Assembly (NCBI GenBank): GCA_963666535.1
Contig: OY762913.1
Coordinates: 2,108,001-2,172,000, forward strand
Direction of reading: 5' to 3'
DNA from: G963666535 sp963666535
GTDB lineage: Bacteria > Bacillota > Clostridia > Oscillospirales > Oscillospiraceae
DNA: 64,000 nt
The translations under genes were made by a program, and so were the position numbers. Under the pieces are notes generated by a model. That model did not search any database. It was given only the letters and a program-made list of their open reading frames with translations, and was not told where the DNA came from. Below are positions 8,567-17,786 of this stretch, one piece after another (the stretch's first letter is position 1; each line of letters starts with the position of its first letter).

Positions 8567-9412
8567 ATGTCTGAAGTCAAATATTATGTACTTTCCGGGG
8601 AAGGCAGCCGCCATTCTTTCCCTATCGATCCCCCCGATGCCCTTTCGCCTGTCGTTTGGATGGATCAGGATATGGTTCCCGGCTGTATGTTTAATCAGGC
8701 CTGCTGGTTTGTTAAGCCCTGTAAGCAGACCGGCTTGCTGGAGCACACCTCTGACGAACTGCTGATGTTTATCGGAAACAACCCGGATGACCCGGAGGAT
8801 TTGGGCGCGGAAATCAAGATTCAGCTGGAAAACGACGTTTTGGTGCTGAACCATACTTGTATTGTTTTTGTACCCGCCGGTGTTGCGCATGGCAATTTGG
8901 AAGTATGCAATATGCGCCGCCCGGTGTTTCACTATTCCTGCCACACGAATGCCTCGTCTTATGAGGCGGTTCCCGCAACTGCCACGGCGGCAGTTGGAAC
9001 CTATGCCGGCTATTGTGTAGAACGGTACGAGCCGGTCGGGGGCAGAATACCCGGCGCGCCGGAAGGCTTCCTAAAATTACTGCTTTGGATTGACGGCAAA
9101 AAACTGGAGGGCGCGCCCTACATGGAGGCAGTCTGGTTCCTGACCAAAAACTTTTCTGGGCCAGAACCCCATGTCCATGATTTTGATGAGTTTATCGGCT
9201 TTATGGGTTCCGATCCCGCATCACCCGAAGACCTGGGTGCCGAAGTTCATTTCTTTCTGGGCGAGGAAGAGATTGTGATAAACAAGAGCTGCCTGTTCTA
9301 TATCCCGAGAGGCGTTTGTCACAGTCCCATCACCGTTCCTAATTTGGAACACCCGATCTTCCATTTCTCCGGTGGCAACGGCGGAGATTACGTCAGAAAA
9401 GAGACGGTTTAA
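8567..9412 (+). CDS. Tandem-duplicated cupin-like protein
   Basis: A 281-residue cytosolic protein made of two similar halves. Each half contains DE followed by F-(I/M)-G, then PEDLGAE, a beta-rich stretch and P-x-G-V-x-H. The second half has a full cupin metal site: His202, His204 and Glu208 in PHVHDFDE plus His252 in PRGVCHS. The first half keeps LLEHTSDE and PAGVAH but lacks one histidine, so it may bind metal poorly or not at all. No enzyme activity can be assigned; sugar or acid isomerases and binding proteins share this fold. A GGAGGG ribosome site precedes the start. The context is the mutase-OYE operon. Confidence 0.8.
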   Translation: MSEVKYYVLSGEGSRHSFPIDPPDALSPVVWMDQDMVPGCMFNQACWFVKPCKQTGLLEHTSDELLMFIGNNPDDPEDLGAEIKIQLENDVLVLNHTCIVFVPAGVAHGNLEVCNMRRPVFHYSCHTNASSYEAVPATATAAVGTYAGYCVERYEPVGGRIPGAPEGFLKLLLWIDGKKLEGAPYMEAVWFLTKNFSGPEPHVHDFDEFIGFMGSDPASPEDLGAEVHFFLGEEEIVINKSCLFYIPRGVCHSPITVPNLEHPIFHFSGGNGGDYVRKETV

Positions 9413-9495
9413 CTGGAACCAAATTCTATTACACTACTTTCGGGCTGGTGTGCTTCAGTGCCAACATCCGCCTGCACTTTTCAAAAAAGGAGAGC

Positions 9496-9528
9496 ATGTC
9501 CTTTTATCAGGCGTGCGGGAACCCATGA
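9496..9528 (+). other. Possible 10-codon leader ORF coupled to the OYE start
   Basis: An ATG at 9496 preceded by AAAAGGAGAGC opens ten codons and stops at TGA 9526-9528, which overlaps the OYE start (ATGATG at 9525-9530). Such an arrangement could feed ribosomes to the OYE gene by termination-reinitiation. The spacing of the ribosome site to this ATG is short, so support is limited. Confidence 0.3.
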
Positions 9529-11498
9529 TGCAGGAATTAAAGTACCCCCATCTATTTCAGCCAATCACCTTGGGTAAAACTCTGTTCCGTAACCGACTGT
9601 TTGGCTCCCCTACCGGTTGTCAGAACTTGATGGACGGCAAGTATCCCAGTTCGGATACCATTGCCTACTACGCCCGCAAAGCAAGCGGGGGCCCAGCTTC
9701 TGTGGCCGTGGGAGAATGTGTCGTGGATTCCCTGCGAGGCCGCGGCGGTCCCGCCCACATCCTGATGGATGATCCCAAGTCGCTCCTTCACCTGTCTAAG
9801 CTGACGGACAGCATCAGCCGCTACGGTGCCGTACCGGTGGCAGAGCTGCAACACGCGGGCATGTTTTCACAGGCTTCGCAGGCGGACGGCAACGCCATTT
9901 ACGGCCCAGTGGAAATGGAGGTTCAAGGTCAACTGGTTCACGCCGGCACGGCAATCAAAGTGCTGGAAATGCCAGAAGAAATCATCGAACAGACCATTGA
10001 AGCCTACGCCAACGCCGCACGCTTTGCCAAGCAGTGCGGTTTCGGCATGGTTCTCATACACGGCGGACACGGCTGGCTAATTTCTCAATTTTTAGAACCA
10101 AAGATCAATACCCGCAGGGATCAATGGGGCGGCAGCTTGGAAAACCGCATGCGTTTCCCCCTTGCCGTCGTGGATCGAATCCGGTATAAGTGTGGCCGGG
10201 ATTTCCCGATCGAATTCCGGATGAGCGGCGATGAGTGCAATCCCAACGGCTATGATTTTGATGAGGGCAAAGAAATTGCAAAAGCGCTGGACGGAAAGGT
10301 GGATCTGATTCATGTCTCCACCGGACATCACGAGGTTCGGGATGCGTTTGTCCAAACCCACCCTGATATGTTCCACTTGGATGGCTGCAACGCCCATTAC
10401 GCAGCAGAGATTAAAAAACTGGTCAAAACCCCGGTTGCAACCGTGGGTGCATTCAGCGATCCCGCTCTGATGGAGGAGATCATCGCTTCCGGCCAGGCTG
10501 ACGTGGTAGAGGTTGCCCGCGGCCTGATTGCAGACCCAGATCTGCCTAGGAAGGCGCGAGCCGGTAAAGATCAGGATATTAAGCAGTGTATGCGCTGCTT
10601 TACCTGCTTTTCCAACCTTCTGACCAACGGACAATTTGTCTGTTCCATCAACCCTGAAATTGGAAATGAAGCGGAGCTGCCCATACTGCGGTCCGCCGAA
10701 CGAAAAAAGACGGTTCTCATTGCCGGCGGCGGCGTCAGCGGGATGGAGGCAGCGCTAGACGCGGTGAAGTGCGGGCATCGCGTCATTCTCTGTGAGAAGA
10801 CTGACCGACTGGGCGGCGCGCTTCGCTGCGAGGAAAAGGTACCGTTCAAGGAAAAACTGTACCGCTATTTGGAGCTGCAGTCCAGACTGGTCATGGAATC
10901 AAGTGCAGATGTTCGGCTGAATACCGAGGTCACGCCTGAATTGGCACGCCTGCTCCATCCGGATGTGATCATTGCGGCACTGGGCGCCCGTCCCGCAATT
11001 CCGCCCATTTCCGGCATTGACAAGAAAATCGTAGCCGGCGCAGAAGATAGTTACATCCACCCGGAAAAAGCGGGCCGAAACGTCGTCATGCTGGGCGGCG
11101 GCTTGGTTGGTATTGAGCTAAGCCTTTATCTGGCGGGCATGGGCCATGAGGTTACGATTGTGGAGATGATGCCGGAGTTAAACAACGGCGGTAACGTCCT
11201 GCATGAAATCGCGCTGGACACTCAAATCCGCCAGCGCGGCGTTAAGCTTTCCCTGGCCACCAAGGTGTTGGAAATCACCGAAAGCGGTGTTTCCGCAGAA
11301 AATGCGGCGGGCAAGCTGTTCTTTGCAGCGGATACGGTAATTTACGCCACCGGCCAGCGCCCCTTATGGGACGAGGCCGAACAGCTTCGCTGCTGCTCCG
11401 CGGAGTTTTATCAGATCGGCGACTGCGTGATGCCTAAAAACATTCGTGCCGCCACCGCTTCTGCCTATCACATTGTCGGCAATATCGGCAGAATATAA
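9525..11498 (+). CDS. OYE/2,4-dienoyl-CoA-reductase-type flavoenzyme (module A)
   Basis: A 657-residue NAD(P)H:flavin oxidoreductase of the FadH/BaiCD type, which reduces conjugated C=C bonds next to a carbonyl. Domain order is an FMN beta-barrel (1-345, with HGGHGWLISQFLEP and GGSLENRMRF), a 4Fe-4S site (Cys355, Cys358, Cys361, Cys373) and an FAD/NAD domain (from 385, with IAGGGVSGMEAAL and VVMLGGGLVGIEL). The reading frame is open upstream, but the homologous start in the paralog at 21850 points to the ATG at 9525 (or 9528). No ribosome site lies directly before it; see the short ORF at 9496. It is followed by an SDR gene and a CUT2 transporter. Substrate unknown; enoates or steroid-like enones are known for relatives. 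Confidence 0.9.
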   Translation: MMQELKYPHLFQPITLGKTLFRNRLFGSPTGCQNLMDGKYPSSDTIAYYARKASGGPASVAVGECVVDSLRGRGGPAHILMDDPKSLLHLSKLTDSISRYGAVPVAELQHAGMFSQASQADGNAIYGPVEMEVQGQLVHAGTAIKVLEMPEEIIEQTIEAYANAARFAKQCGFGMVLIHGGHGWLISQFLEPKINTRRDQWGGSLENRMRFPLAVVDRIRYKCGRDFPIEFRMSGDECNPNGYDFDEGKEIAKALDGKVDLIHVSTGHHEVRDAFVQTHPDMFHLDGCNAHYAAEIKKLVKTPVATVGAFSDPALMEEIIASGQADVVEVARGLIADPDLPRKARAGKDQDIKQCMRCFTCFSNLLTNGQFVCSINPEIGNEAELPILRSAERKKTVLIAGGGVSGMEAALDAVKCGHRVILCEKTDRLGGALRCEEKVPFKEKLYRYLELQSRLVMESSADVRLNTEVTPELARLLHPDVIIAALGARPAIPPISGIDKKIVAGAEDSYIHPEKAGRNVVMLGGGLVGIELSLYLAGMGHEVTIVEMMPELNNGGNVLHEIALDTQIRQRGVKLSLATKVLEITESGVSAENAAGKLFFAADTVIYATGQRPLWDEAEQLRCCSAEFYQIGDCVMPKNIRAATASAYHIVGNIGRI

Positions 11499-11541
11499 GA
11501 ACCTTCGCTTGATCTTTACTAAATTTTGAGGAGGAATTGCA

Positions 11542-12348
11542 ATGGCGATCAAAACTACGCCCATCACTTCTATGGAAGGCGCATTCAGCGTAAAAGGCCT
11601 GAATGTTGTTGTAACCGGCGGTAACGGCGGCATCGGCCAAGGCATTTGCACCGCATTTGCGCAGAGCGGCGCAAATGTGGTAATTCTTTGCCGCAATGCG
11701 TCAAAGGGCCAAAAAGTTGTGGAGGACCTGTCACAATACGGCGGAAAGTACGCCTGTTATGCCTGCGATATTTCTGAGATTGAAAGCGTGAAAAATGCCG
11801 AAATCCAAGTGTTCCAATTTTTTGACCATCTTGACGTTCTTGTTAATAATGCGGGTGTTGCCACGACCATTCCCTTCTTGGATGATGAGGAGATGCGTGA
11901 GTGGAATCGCGTGCTCGGAACCGACCTTATGGGGGTGGCCAATATGATCCACCGGTTTGCTCCCCATATGAGGGACTATGGCAAAGGCGGCAGCATCATC
12001 AACATCTCCTCCATCGGCGGGCAATGTATCGGAAGTGCCATGGATCACCCCAATCCTCCCTATCACGCGGCAAAGGCGGCGCTGGACCATTTCAGCCGCT
12101 ATCTGTCCTGTGAACTTGGAGAATACGGTATCCGCGTCAACTGTGTCGCGCCTGGTCCCACCCATTCCGAACTGGATGCCGACCTGCCGGAGAGCTTTCT
12201 GAAGCAAGTTGATCACGATATGCCAATGCATCGGTTCGGAATGCCCCTTGAAATCGGCGCCTACTGCGTATTCTTGGCATCCCCCGCCGGCTGCCAGATC
12301 ACCGGTTCCGTTTGCGTCCACGACGGCGGCATGATGGTCGTCGGCTAA
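11542..12348 (+). CDS. Short-chain dehydrogenase/reductase (SDR)
   Basis: A 268-residue classical SDR acting on a hydroxyl/keto group with NAD(P)H. The cofactor motif is TGGNGGIGQG near residue 28, the structural NNAG occurs near 103, the catalytic serine lies in NISSIGG and the catalytic pair is Tyr-Lys in YHAAK. CVAPGPTHSE is the usual segment after the active site. A GAGGAG ribosome site is present. It lies 43 bases after the OYE gene and is probably on the same transcript, suggesting that enone reduction and keto reduction act in series, as in bile-acid or other ring-reducing pathways. That comparison is analogy only. Confidence 0.9.
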   Translation: MAIKTTPITSMEGAFSVKGLNVVVTGGNGGIGQGICTAFAQSGANVVILCRNASKGQKVVEDLSQYGGKYACYACDISEIESVKNAEIQVFQFFDHLDVLVNNAGVATTIPFLDDEEMREWNRVLGTDLMGVANMIHRFAPHMRDYGKGGSIINISSIGGQCIGSAMDHPNPPYHAAKAALDHFSRYLSCELGEYGIRVNCVAPGPTHSELDADLPESFLKQVDHDMPMHRFGMPLEIGAYCVFLASPAGCQITGSVCVHDGGMMVVG

Positions 12349-12732
12349 GCGGACAGGTGGGGGCGGTTCCTTCTTACTATTTTCCGGGAATTTTAACGCT
12401 GCTCCTTTCGTGTGTTGTCCCACATATCGTTCACCGTACATCCCTACAATATTTTTGCTTTCCTTAAAACTTTTTTTGGATTAAATCACAAAATTCAAAA
12501 GCGGATTTCATGCCTTTGTATGAAGCAATTTAAGCTGCCATGTTTTACACTGTGAATATACCTTATTAAGTGGTCATAGAAGGGTTCCCTTTGTAAACTG
12601 AGAGCATCACTGTCTACTGCTGGCTACATTGTGTTCAAATGCGACACCTCACGCGGCAACCTACCCGGATCCTCGGCGACGGCAACCTGTCTGTTGTAGC
12701 AGTTCGTACCTAAATTTTAAGGAGGAAACAAT
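12349..12732 (+). other. 384-base gap between the SDR and the first transporter
   Basis: No gene or strong terminator is visible. The region is AT-rich in its first half, as for a promoter, but no convincing -35/-10 pair was found. A short direct repeat (CGGCAACCT) occurs twice near 12650-12695. The transporter operon probably has its own promoter here. Confidence 0.4.
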
Positions 12733-13788
12733 GTGAAAAAACTCAACAAGGCACTGTCCCTGAGCCTGACGGCGGCAATGATGCTCACGATGCTTGTCGG
12801 CTGTGGTTCCAGCGGTGAACCAGCCGGTACCGATGCTCCATCGGGCAGTGCAGACACCACCAGCGTAAAGGACATTTTAACGGAACCTGTTAAGATTGCT
12901 ATGATTCCCATGAGCACCGCGGGCCAGACCAATCTGCTGGTGGAAAACGCCAAAAACGATTTTCTGGCAGCCTATAACAATAACAATGTCACCGTTGATA
13001 TGTTTGACGCATCTTATGATGCCACCACACAGATCTCCATCATTGAAGATTGTATTGCACAAGGCTATGAGTGCATGATCGTCGAGCCGATGGACAGTGT
13101 AGCTGTCGGCACGGCTATCACCGAAGCTGAAGCGGCCGGCATCCCCATCATTACCAATGACTTGGGCTGTGAGGCTATTCACACCGTACATATGCAGGGC
13201 AACGACTATGCAGCCGGACAGCAGGGCGGCGAGTACATTGATAACGCGCTGAATCATTCCGGCAATGTGGTTCTGCTGGACTGCCCCGCTGCCTTAAAGA
13301 GTTCCACCCGAATGGGCACCGGCTTTGAAGACTATGTGAGTGAGAAGACTGATCTGGTCATGCTGGCCGCCGAGCCCGTCGAAAATATGTCTCAGGAAAT
13401 CGCCAACACCACTATGGCAAACCTGCTGACCAAGTACGGCGACCAGATCGATGCTGTCTACTGCTGCACCGACGACGTGGCACAGGGTGCTTTGCAGGCC
13501 TGCCAGGCGGCAGGTTATGACGACATCCTCATCTGGGGACTGGACGCCTACCCCGCAACTGTGACGGCAATTGAAAACGGCGACGTCTACGGCACATCCT
13601 GGGGTGACAAGTACACAAAGACCATTGCGGAATTGAACATGGCTATGTTCCTCATCTCCGCCGGGATCAACTCCGTCAGCATGGGCTTCGACAGCACTCC
13701 TGTTATTGACTTCGCACAATTTGCCGTTACCAGCGAAAATGTGGGCACCATGAAAGCACTGACCCGCTGGCCGGCTGACATGTTCTGA
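12733..13788 (+). CDS. CUT2 ABC transporter substrate-binding lipoprotein (module A)
   Basis: A 351-residue periplasmic-binding-protein-like lipoprotein of the ribose/autoinducer-2 type. The N-terminus has a signal peptide ending in a lipobox (MLVGCG), so the mature protein is anchored by a lipid-modified Cys on the outer face of the membrane. The body has the type I binding-protein fold, with VKIAMIPMST, ECMIVEPMDS and GIPIITNDL. The start is GTG at 12733 after GGAGG; an ATG two bases earlier would stop at once. It is followed by permease, ATPase and permease genes. It is clearly paralogous to 25552-26580, sharing the IPMST signature. The ligand may be a sugar, sugar acid or another small polar compound. 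Confidence 0.92.
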   Translation: MKKLNKALSLSLTAAMMLTMLVGCGSSGEPAGTDAPSGSADTTSVKDILTEPVKIAMIPMSTAGQTNLLVENAKNDFLAAYNNNNVTVDMFDASYDATTQISIIEDCIAQGYECMIVEPMDSVAVGTAITEAEAAGIPIITNDLGCEAIHTVHMQGNDYAAGQQGGEYIDNALNHSGNVVLLDCPAALKSSTRMGTGFEDYVSEKTDLVMLAAEPVENMSQEIANTTMANLLTKYGDQIDAVYCCTDDVAQGALQACQAAGYDDILIWGLDAYPATVTAIENGDVYGTSWGDKYTKTIAELNMAMFLISAGINSVSMGFDSTPVIDFAQFAVTSENVGTMKALTRWPADMF

Positions 13789-13865
13789 TCTGACAGAAAA
13801 CTAGACGTATCTTCCTAAAGAGAAAAATCTGTGCCTAGTATACTTGCAGATCAGATTGGAGGCGA

Positions 13866-14909
13866 ATGATTGACATGAGTAACAAGCTTATGAGAAGGCT
13901 AATCTCCATTGGACTTGTCGTTCTCGTTGCCCTGTATTTCGGATTGACGACCGACTCGTTCTTCTCTCCCCGCAACATAACTGTTCTGCTGCGCGATTCC
14001 GCTTATCTTGGCATGTGCGCAGTTGGCGTTGCGTTCGTCATAATCGGGGGCGGCATTGACCTTTCGGCTGGCGGCATTGTCTGCCTGTCTGGTATCGTGG
14101 CGGCCCGTGCATCCTACGTTGGCGTTCCCGGTGTCATCTGCATCCTGTTAGCGATCGCGACAGGGCTCTTGTGTGGCCTTCTCAATTCGCTTCTCATCAC
14201 CAGATTGCACCTAACGGAATTTGTTGCCACTCTCGCCTCAGGTTTTGTATATAGCGGTTTTGCTATGGTCATTACCTTCCGTGACAATGGAACTGTTGTT
14301 CCCCGCGCTTTGACCGATAAGGGCCTGCTCATGTTTGGCAAGATTTACGGGGGGCTCTATCTTCAAACCTATTTCTGGATCGTTTTGGTCATCGTTTTAG
14401 AGCTTTTTCTGACTCGTACCGTGTTAGGCCTGCATACGTATGCCCAAGGCTCTAACGCCAAGGCGACTATGATGTCCGGCGTTCAGAATAGCAAGATAAA
14501 ACGTATGGGCTTTCTCATCTGCGGCGGCTGCTGCGGTCTGGCTGCTGCATTCACTGTGGCGTTTCAGACGACAGCTACGCTGTCGCTGGGAAGCGGCTAT
14601 GAGTTTATGTCCATTGCCTCCTGTGTGGTCGGCGGCGTCGTTTTAGGCGGCGGAAAAGGGGATGCCATTTCTGCGTTTATCGGGGCTGTTTTCCTGACTA
14701 TGATCACCAACGGCCTTTATAAAGTCGGTGTAAATACCGCATGGCAGTATGTGTTGGAGGGCGCCATCATTATTATGGCAACTACTTTTGATGCACTATT
14801 TGCGGCGGTTGCTGCCAGACGCATCATGAAGGCCGCTGAAAAGGAGACAGCAGCAAACATACAGGGATCTGCTGTGGCCGCGGTAGGGGGAGGCAGAGAA
14901 GATGTCTGA
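13866..14909 (+). CDS. CUT2 ABC transporter permease 1 (module A)
   Basis: A 347-residue RbsC-like inner-membrane protein with about eight to ten hydrophobic segments. VIIGGGIDLSAGGIVCLSG is the conserved first cytoplasmic region of this family, and VVGGVVLGGGKGD is the EAA-like loop that contacts the ATPase. TTGGAGGCGA precedes the ATG. The last eight bases overlap the ATPase gene, so translation is coupled. A second permease follows the ATPase; two different permeases suggest a heterodimeric channel as in AI-2 (LsrCD) and YtfT/YjfF systems. The paralog is 24465-25436. Confidence 0.9.
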   Translation: MIDMSNKLMRRLISIGLVVLVALYFGLTTDSFFSPRNITVLLRDSAYLGMCAVGVAFVIIGGGIDLSAGGIVCLSGIVAARASYVGVPGVICILLAIATGLLCGLLNSLLITRLHLTEFVATLASGFVYSGFAMVITFRDNGTVVPRALTDKGLLMFGKIYGGLYLQTYFWIVLVIVLELFLTRTVLGLHTYAQGSNAKATMMSGVQNSKIKRMGFLICGGCCGLAAAFTVAFQTTATLSLGSGYEFMSIASCVVGGVVLGGGKGDAISAFIGAVFLTMITNGLYKVGVNTAWQYVLEGAIIIMATTFDALFAAVAARRIMKAAEKETAANIQGSAVAAVGGGREDV

Positions 14910-16428
14910 AGTGGATAGCAACCTGCTGTTTCAGGCAGTCGGTATTGAAAAGGGCTTCAACGGCATCCCCGTGTTAAAAAAGGTTGATCTGGACATCCAC
15001 CCCGGAGAGGTTCATGCCCTGATGGGCGAGAACGGAGCGGGAAAGTCCACCCTTATCAAGATCATGACCGGCGTTTACTCCAAGGATGGCGGGCAAATTT
15101 ACATGCATGGCCAACCGATCGAGATCAATTCCCGCCAAGATGCGATGGATCACGGCATTTCCGTCATTTATCAGGAACTGAGCGTTGTCCCCGCCCTGAG
15201 TGTGGCGCAAAACATTTTTCTAGGGCAGGAGATTCGCAGGCTGGGCATCTTCCCCGACCGGAAGGCGTCCAATTCCCGCATCCAGGAATTGATCAACCGC
15301 CATAACTTCGGCTTAGATCCAAATGCGCCTGTGGAATCTTTAAGTATGGCAAAGCGTCAGATGGTTGAGATCCTGAAAGCGCTTGCCGTCAAAGCAAAAC
15401 TGATTATCATGGATGAGCCCACCGCATCCCTTTCCCAGTCCGAAGCCGAAACTCTGTATGAGATCATCAACACCGTGCGTACCAATGGTGCCAGCGTCCT
15501 TTATATCTCCCACCGCCTGTCTGAGGTCTATCGACTGGCTGATCGCCTAACCATCCTGCGTGACGGGCAGAATGTTGGCATGTTGGAAAAGGATGAAATT
15601 AATCCAAAAACCGCCGTCAGCATGATGATTGGCAAGGAGCTGGACGATAAAGACGGCGGCCGTGTTCATCCAGAACGCTTTGAAAGCAATGTGCTGGAAG
15701 TGAAAGGTCTTGCCTATAAAAAGCTGCTGAAGGATATCAATTTCAAGGCTTACGGCGGCGAGGTTTTGGGCATCGGCGGCCTAGTGGGATCTGGTCGTAC
15801 CGAACTAATCAGCTGCATTTACGGCAGAATGAAGCAGCGCTCCGGCACAATTACCCTCAACGGCCGGCCCGTCAGTAAATCCATGGGCAAGAACATCAGG
15901 CGTGGCTTTGCGCTGGTTCCGGAAGACCGCCGCAACGAGGGCTTCGTTCCGGGGCTATCCATCGAACGAAACCTGGCCTTTACCAACTATGATAAGCTAT
16001 CCACAGTCGGTTTGGTCAGCAGACGCGACGAGACAAAATGGGCAGTCAGCAGCATTCAAAATTATGACATCCGGCCAGCGGTCAAACAGATGCCCGTTTC
16101 CAATCTTTCCGGCGGGAATCAGCAGAAAGTGGTCTTTGGCCGAGCACTTGCCCGTAACCCCAAAATTCTTCTTCTGGACGAACCTACCGCTGGTATTGAT
16201 GTTGGGGTAAAGGATGAACTGTACCGCCTCATGAGAGAACTGGCCGATGCCGGCGCAATTGTGATTATGGTTTCCTCTGATATAGCCGAATTGGTTCATC
16301 AGACCGACCGCATCCTTGTCATCCACGATGGCTGCTTCTTTGAGGAATTTGTCCACGGAACGGTTTCTCAGCAAGCAGTTCTGCTGGCCGCTTCCGGTGT
16401 ACATACGATGGAGGGGAAAATGCTGTGA
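14902..16428 (+). CDS. CUT2 ABC transporter ATPase, two nucleotide-binding domains (module A)
   Basis: A 508-residue RbsA/MglA-type ATPase with two ABC domains. The first has a full Walker A (GENGAGKSTLIK), a signature region (VESLSMAKRQMVEIL) and Walker B (LIIMDEPTAS). The second carries the shortened GLVGSGRTEL in place of Walker A, which is normal for this class, plus LSGGNQQKVVFGRAL and LLLDEPTAG. It energises import through the two flanking permeases. The end overlaps the next start as GTGA. Confidence 0.93.
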   Translation: MSEVDSNLLFQAVGIEKGFNGIPVLKKVDLDIHPGEVHALMGENGAGKSTLIKIMTGVYSKDGGQIYMHGQPIEINSRQDAMDHGISVIYQELSVVPALSVAQNIFLGQEIRRLGIFPDRKASNSRIQELINRHNFGLDPNAPVESLSMAKRQMVEILKALAVKAKLIIMDEPTASLSQSEAETLYEIINTVRTNGASVLYISHRLSEVYRLADRLTILRDGQNVGMLEKDEINPKTAVSMMIGKELDDKDGGRVHPERFESNVLEVKGLAYKKLLKDINFKAYGGEVLGIGGLVGSGRTELISCIYGRMKQRSGTITLNGRPVSKSMGKNIRRGFALVPEDRRNEGFVPGLSIERNLAFTNYDKLSTVGLVSRRDETKWAVSSIQNYDIRPAVKQMPVSNLSGGNQQKVVFGRALARNPKILLLDEPTAGIDVGVKDELYRLMRELADAGAIVIMVSSDIAELVHQTDRILVIHDGCFFEEFVHGTVSQQAVLLAASGVHTMEGKML

Positions 16429-17426
16429 AAAAAGCAGGAAAATTCATGGGCAGCGAATGGGGACAGCGGCTGACCATCCTCGTCCTAGTCTTCCTTGTCA
16501 TGGCGATTTTTGAGCCTGCGTTTTTTAAGGCATCCAACAGCAACAGCATCCTCCTGTCCATTTCCATTTATGGAATTATGGCCTGCGGCATGTTTTTCGC
16601 GGTCCTGCTGGGCGGTATGGATTTGTGCGTCGGCTCCATGGCAGCACTTTCCGGCTCTGTTTTTACAGCCATCACCATCGCCAACGGCTACACAGTGGCC
16701 GGCATGGTGGAAGGCCTGCTGAGCGGGCTGCTTGCCGCACTGGCTGTCGGCATTCTTCACGGGGTTCTGGTTGCCTTTCTAAGGCTTCCCTCCTTTGTGG
16801 TTACACTGGCCACCAAGTACCTCATCTACGGCGCGGTCATGCTGTATACAGGTGGTAAATATTTGCAGCCCAATGAAAAAAACAGTATCTATTACATGAT
16901 CGGCAATGCAAGACCGCTAGGAATCCCAATGCCTGTTTATATCTTCATCATTTACGCCCTGCTCTGTGTGTTTATTCTGAATTTCACCGTATTTGGCCGT
17001 CAGATGTACGCAGTCGGCGGAAACCCTGTTGCAGCTGAATTGATGGGAATCAAATCAAAATTCAGCACTGTTTTGGCATACGTCATCAGCTCTATTTCCG
17101 CGGGCATTGGCGGAATGATTTTGGTCTCCATGAATATGCAGGCCGGCTGCAACACCGCCAGCGGCTATGAAGGGAGCGCCCTGACCGCAATGGTCGTCGG
17201 CGGCATTAATTTGGCTGGCGGCGAGGGCGGCATCGCCGGTGCCGTATTTGGTGCGCTGTTGGTTGGCATTATCAACAACATGCTGATTTTACTTGGAATC
17301 CCCTATGACTATCAAACCTTTATCCAAGGTATCATTATCATCATTGCTGTCACAGTCAATGTCTATTCCCAGCGGAAGGGCATGGGCCTAACCGGCACGA
17401 AAAGAGTCCTTGCGGTAAAAAAGTAA
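16425..17426 (+). CDS. CUT2 ABC transporter permease 2 (module A)
   Basis: A 333-residue RbsC-like membrane protein, different in sequence from permease 1. It has the family motifs FAVLLGGMDLCVGSMAALSG and MVVGGINLAGGEGG. It starts with GTG inside the ATPase stop codon (GTGA) and is the last gene of the transporter operon, ahead of the terminator at 17530. The paralog is 21935-22939, which also comes after its ATPase. Confidence 0.9.
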   Translation: MKKAGKFMGSEWGQRLTILVLVFLVMAIFEPAFFKASNSNSILLSISIYGIMACGMFFAVLLGGMDLCVGSMAALSGSVFTAITIANGYTVAGMVEGLLSGLLAALAVGILHGVLVAFLRLPSFVVTLATKYLIYGAVMLYTGGKYLQPNEKNSIYYMIGNARPLGIPMPVYIFIIYALLCVFILNFTVFGRQMYAVGGNPVAAELMGIKSKFSTVLAYVISSISAGIGGMILVSMNMQAGCNTASGYEGSALTAMVVGGINLAGGEGGIAGAVFGALLVGIINNMLILLGIPYDYQTFIQGIIIIIAVTVNVYSQRKGMGLTGTKRVLAVKK

Positions 17427-17529
17427 CTCACCTATCCCTAATTTATGCACTTGCTATACTCGCTGCTTGTCCGTAGTGATCAATGATTGAACTCCCACAT
17501 ATCCTCCTTATGGCGGAATAAGCAGAACA

Positions 17530-17573
17530 AAAAGTACCGATATTCACTCAATCAAGTGAATATCGGTACTTTT
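17530..17573 (+). terminator. Terminator of the first transporter operon
   Basis: A perfect 19-base inverted repeat (AAAAGTACCGATATTCACT and its complement) with a six-base loop, ending in TTTT. It closes the plus-strand operon about 100 bases after permease 2. Confidence 0.88.
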
Positions 17574-17642
17574 ATGTGCGACAGCCGAAACAGGAAAAAG
17601 CCAATAAAAAGCAATCGACTTTTTGCCCTGATCACCAACTGA

Positions 17643-17671
17643 TTGCAAAATGGCAGCTTATCGTGTAAAAT
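17643..17671 (+). promoter_or_regulatory. Sigma-A-like promoter for the ABC-F gene
   Basis: TTGCAA and TAAAAT with a 17-base spacer. Transcription would start near 17678 and give a leader of about 105 bases before the ABC-F start. The leader contains the hairpin and short ORF listed next. Confidence 0.6.
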
Positions 17672-17732
17672 AAAGCAATAGATTATTTTGCTTGATATTG
17701 CAATGAACTTAACACAAAACAACATACAAAAA

Positions 17733-17786
17733 ATGCCCCCTTGCCCACCGCGGCAAGGGGACCTTTCGACTAAGGAGAACAAATGA
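17733..17786 (+). promoter_or_regulatory. Leader hairpin and 17-codon ORF before the ABC-F gene
   Basis: CCCCTTGCC (17737-17745) pairs with GGCAAGGGG (17752-17760) directly before the ribosome site. The same segment can be read as a 17-codon ORF, MPPCPPRQGDLSTKENK, from ATG 17733 to a TGA that overlaps the ABC-F start (ATGA at 17783). Proline-rich leaders and hairpins control several antibiotic-resistance ABC-F genes by ribosome stalling. Here no ribosome site precedes the short ORF, so the idea is tentative. Confidence 0.35.

Noticed and set aside
9372..9524. Longer OYE start at 9372 giving 708 residues
   Set aside because: The extension overlaps the cupin gene, has no family similarity and the paralog starts at the position of 9525.
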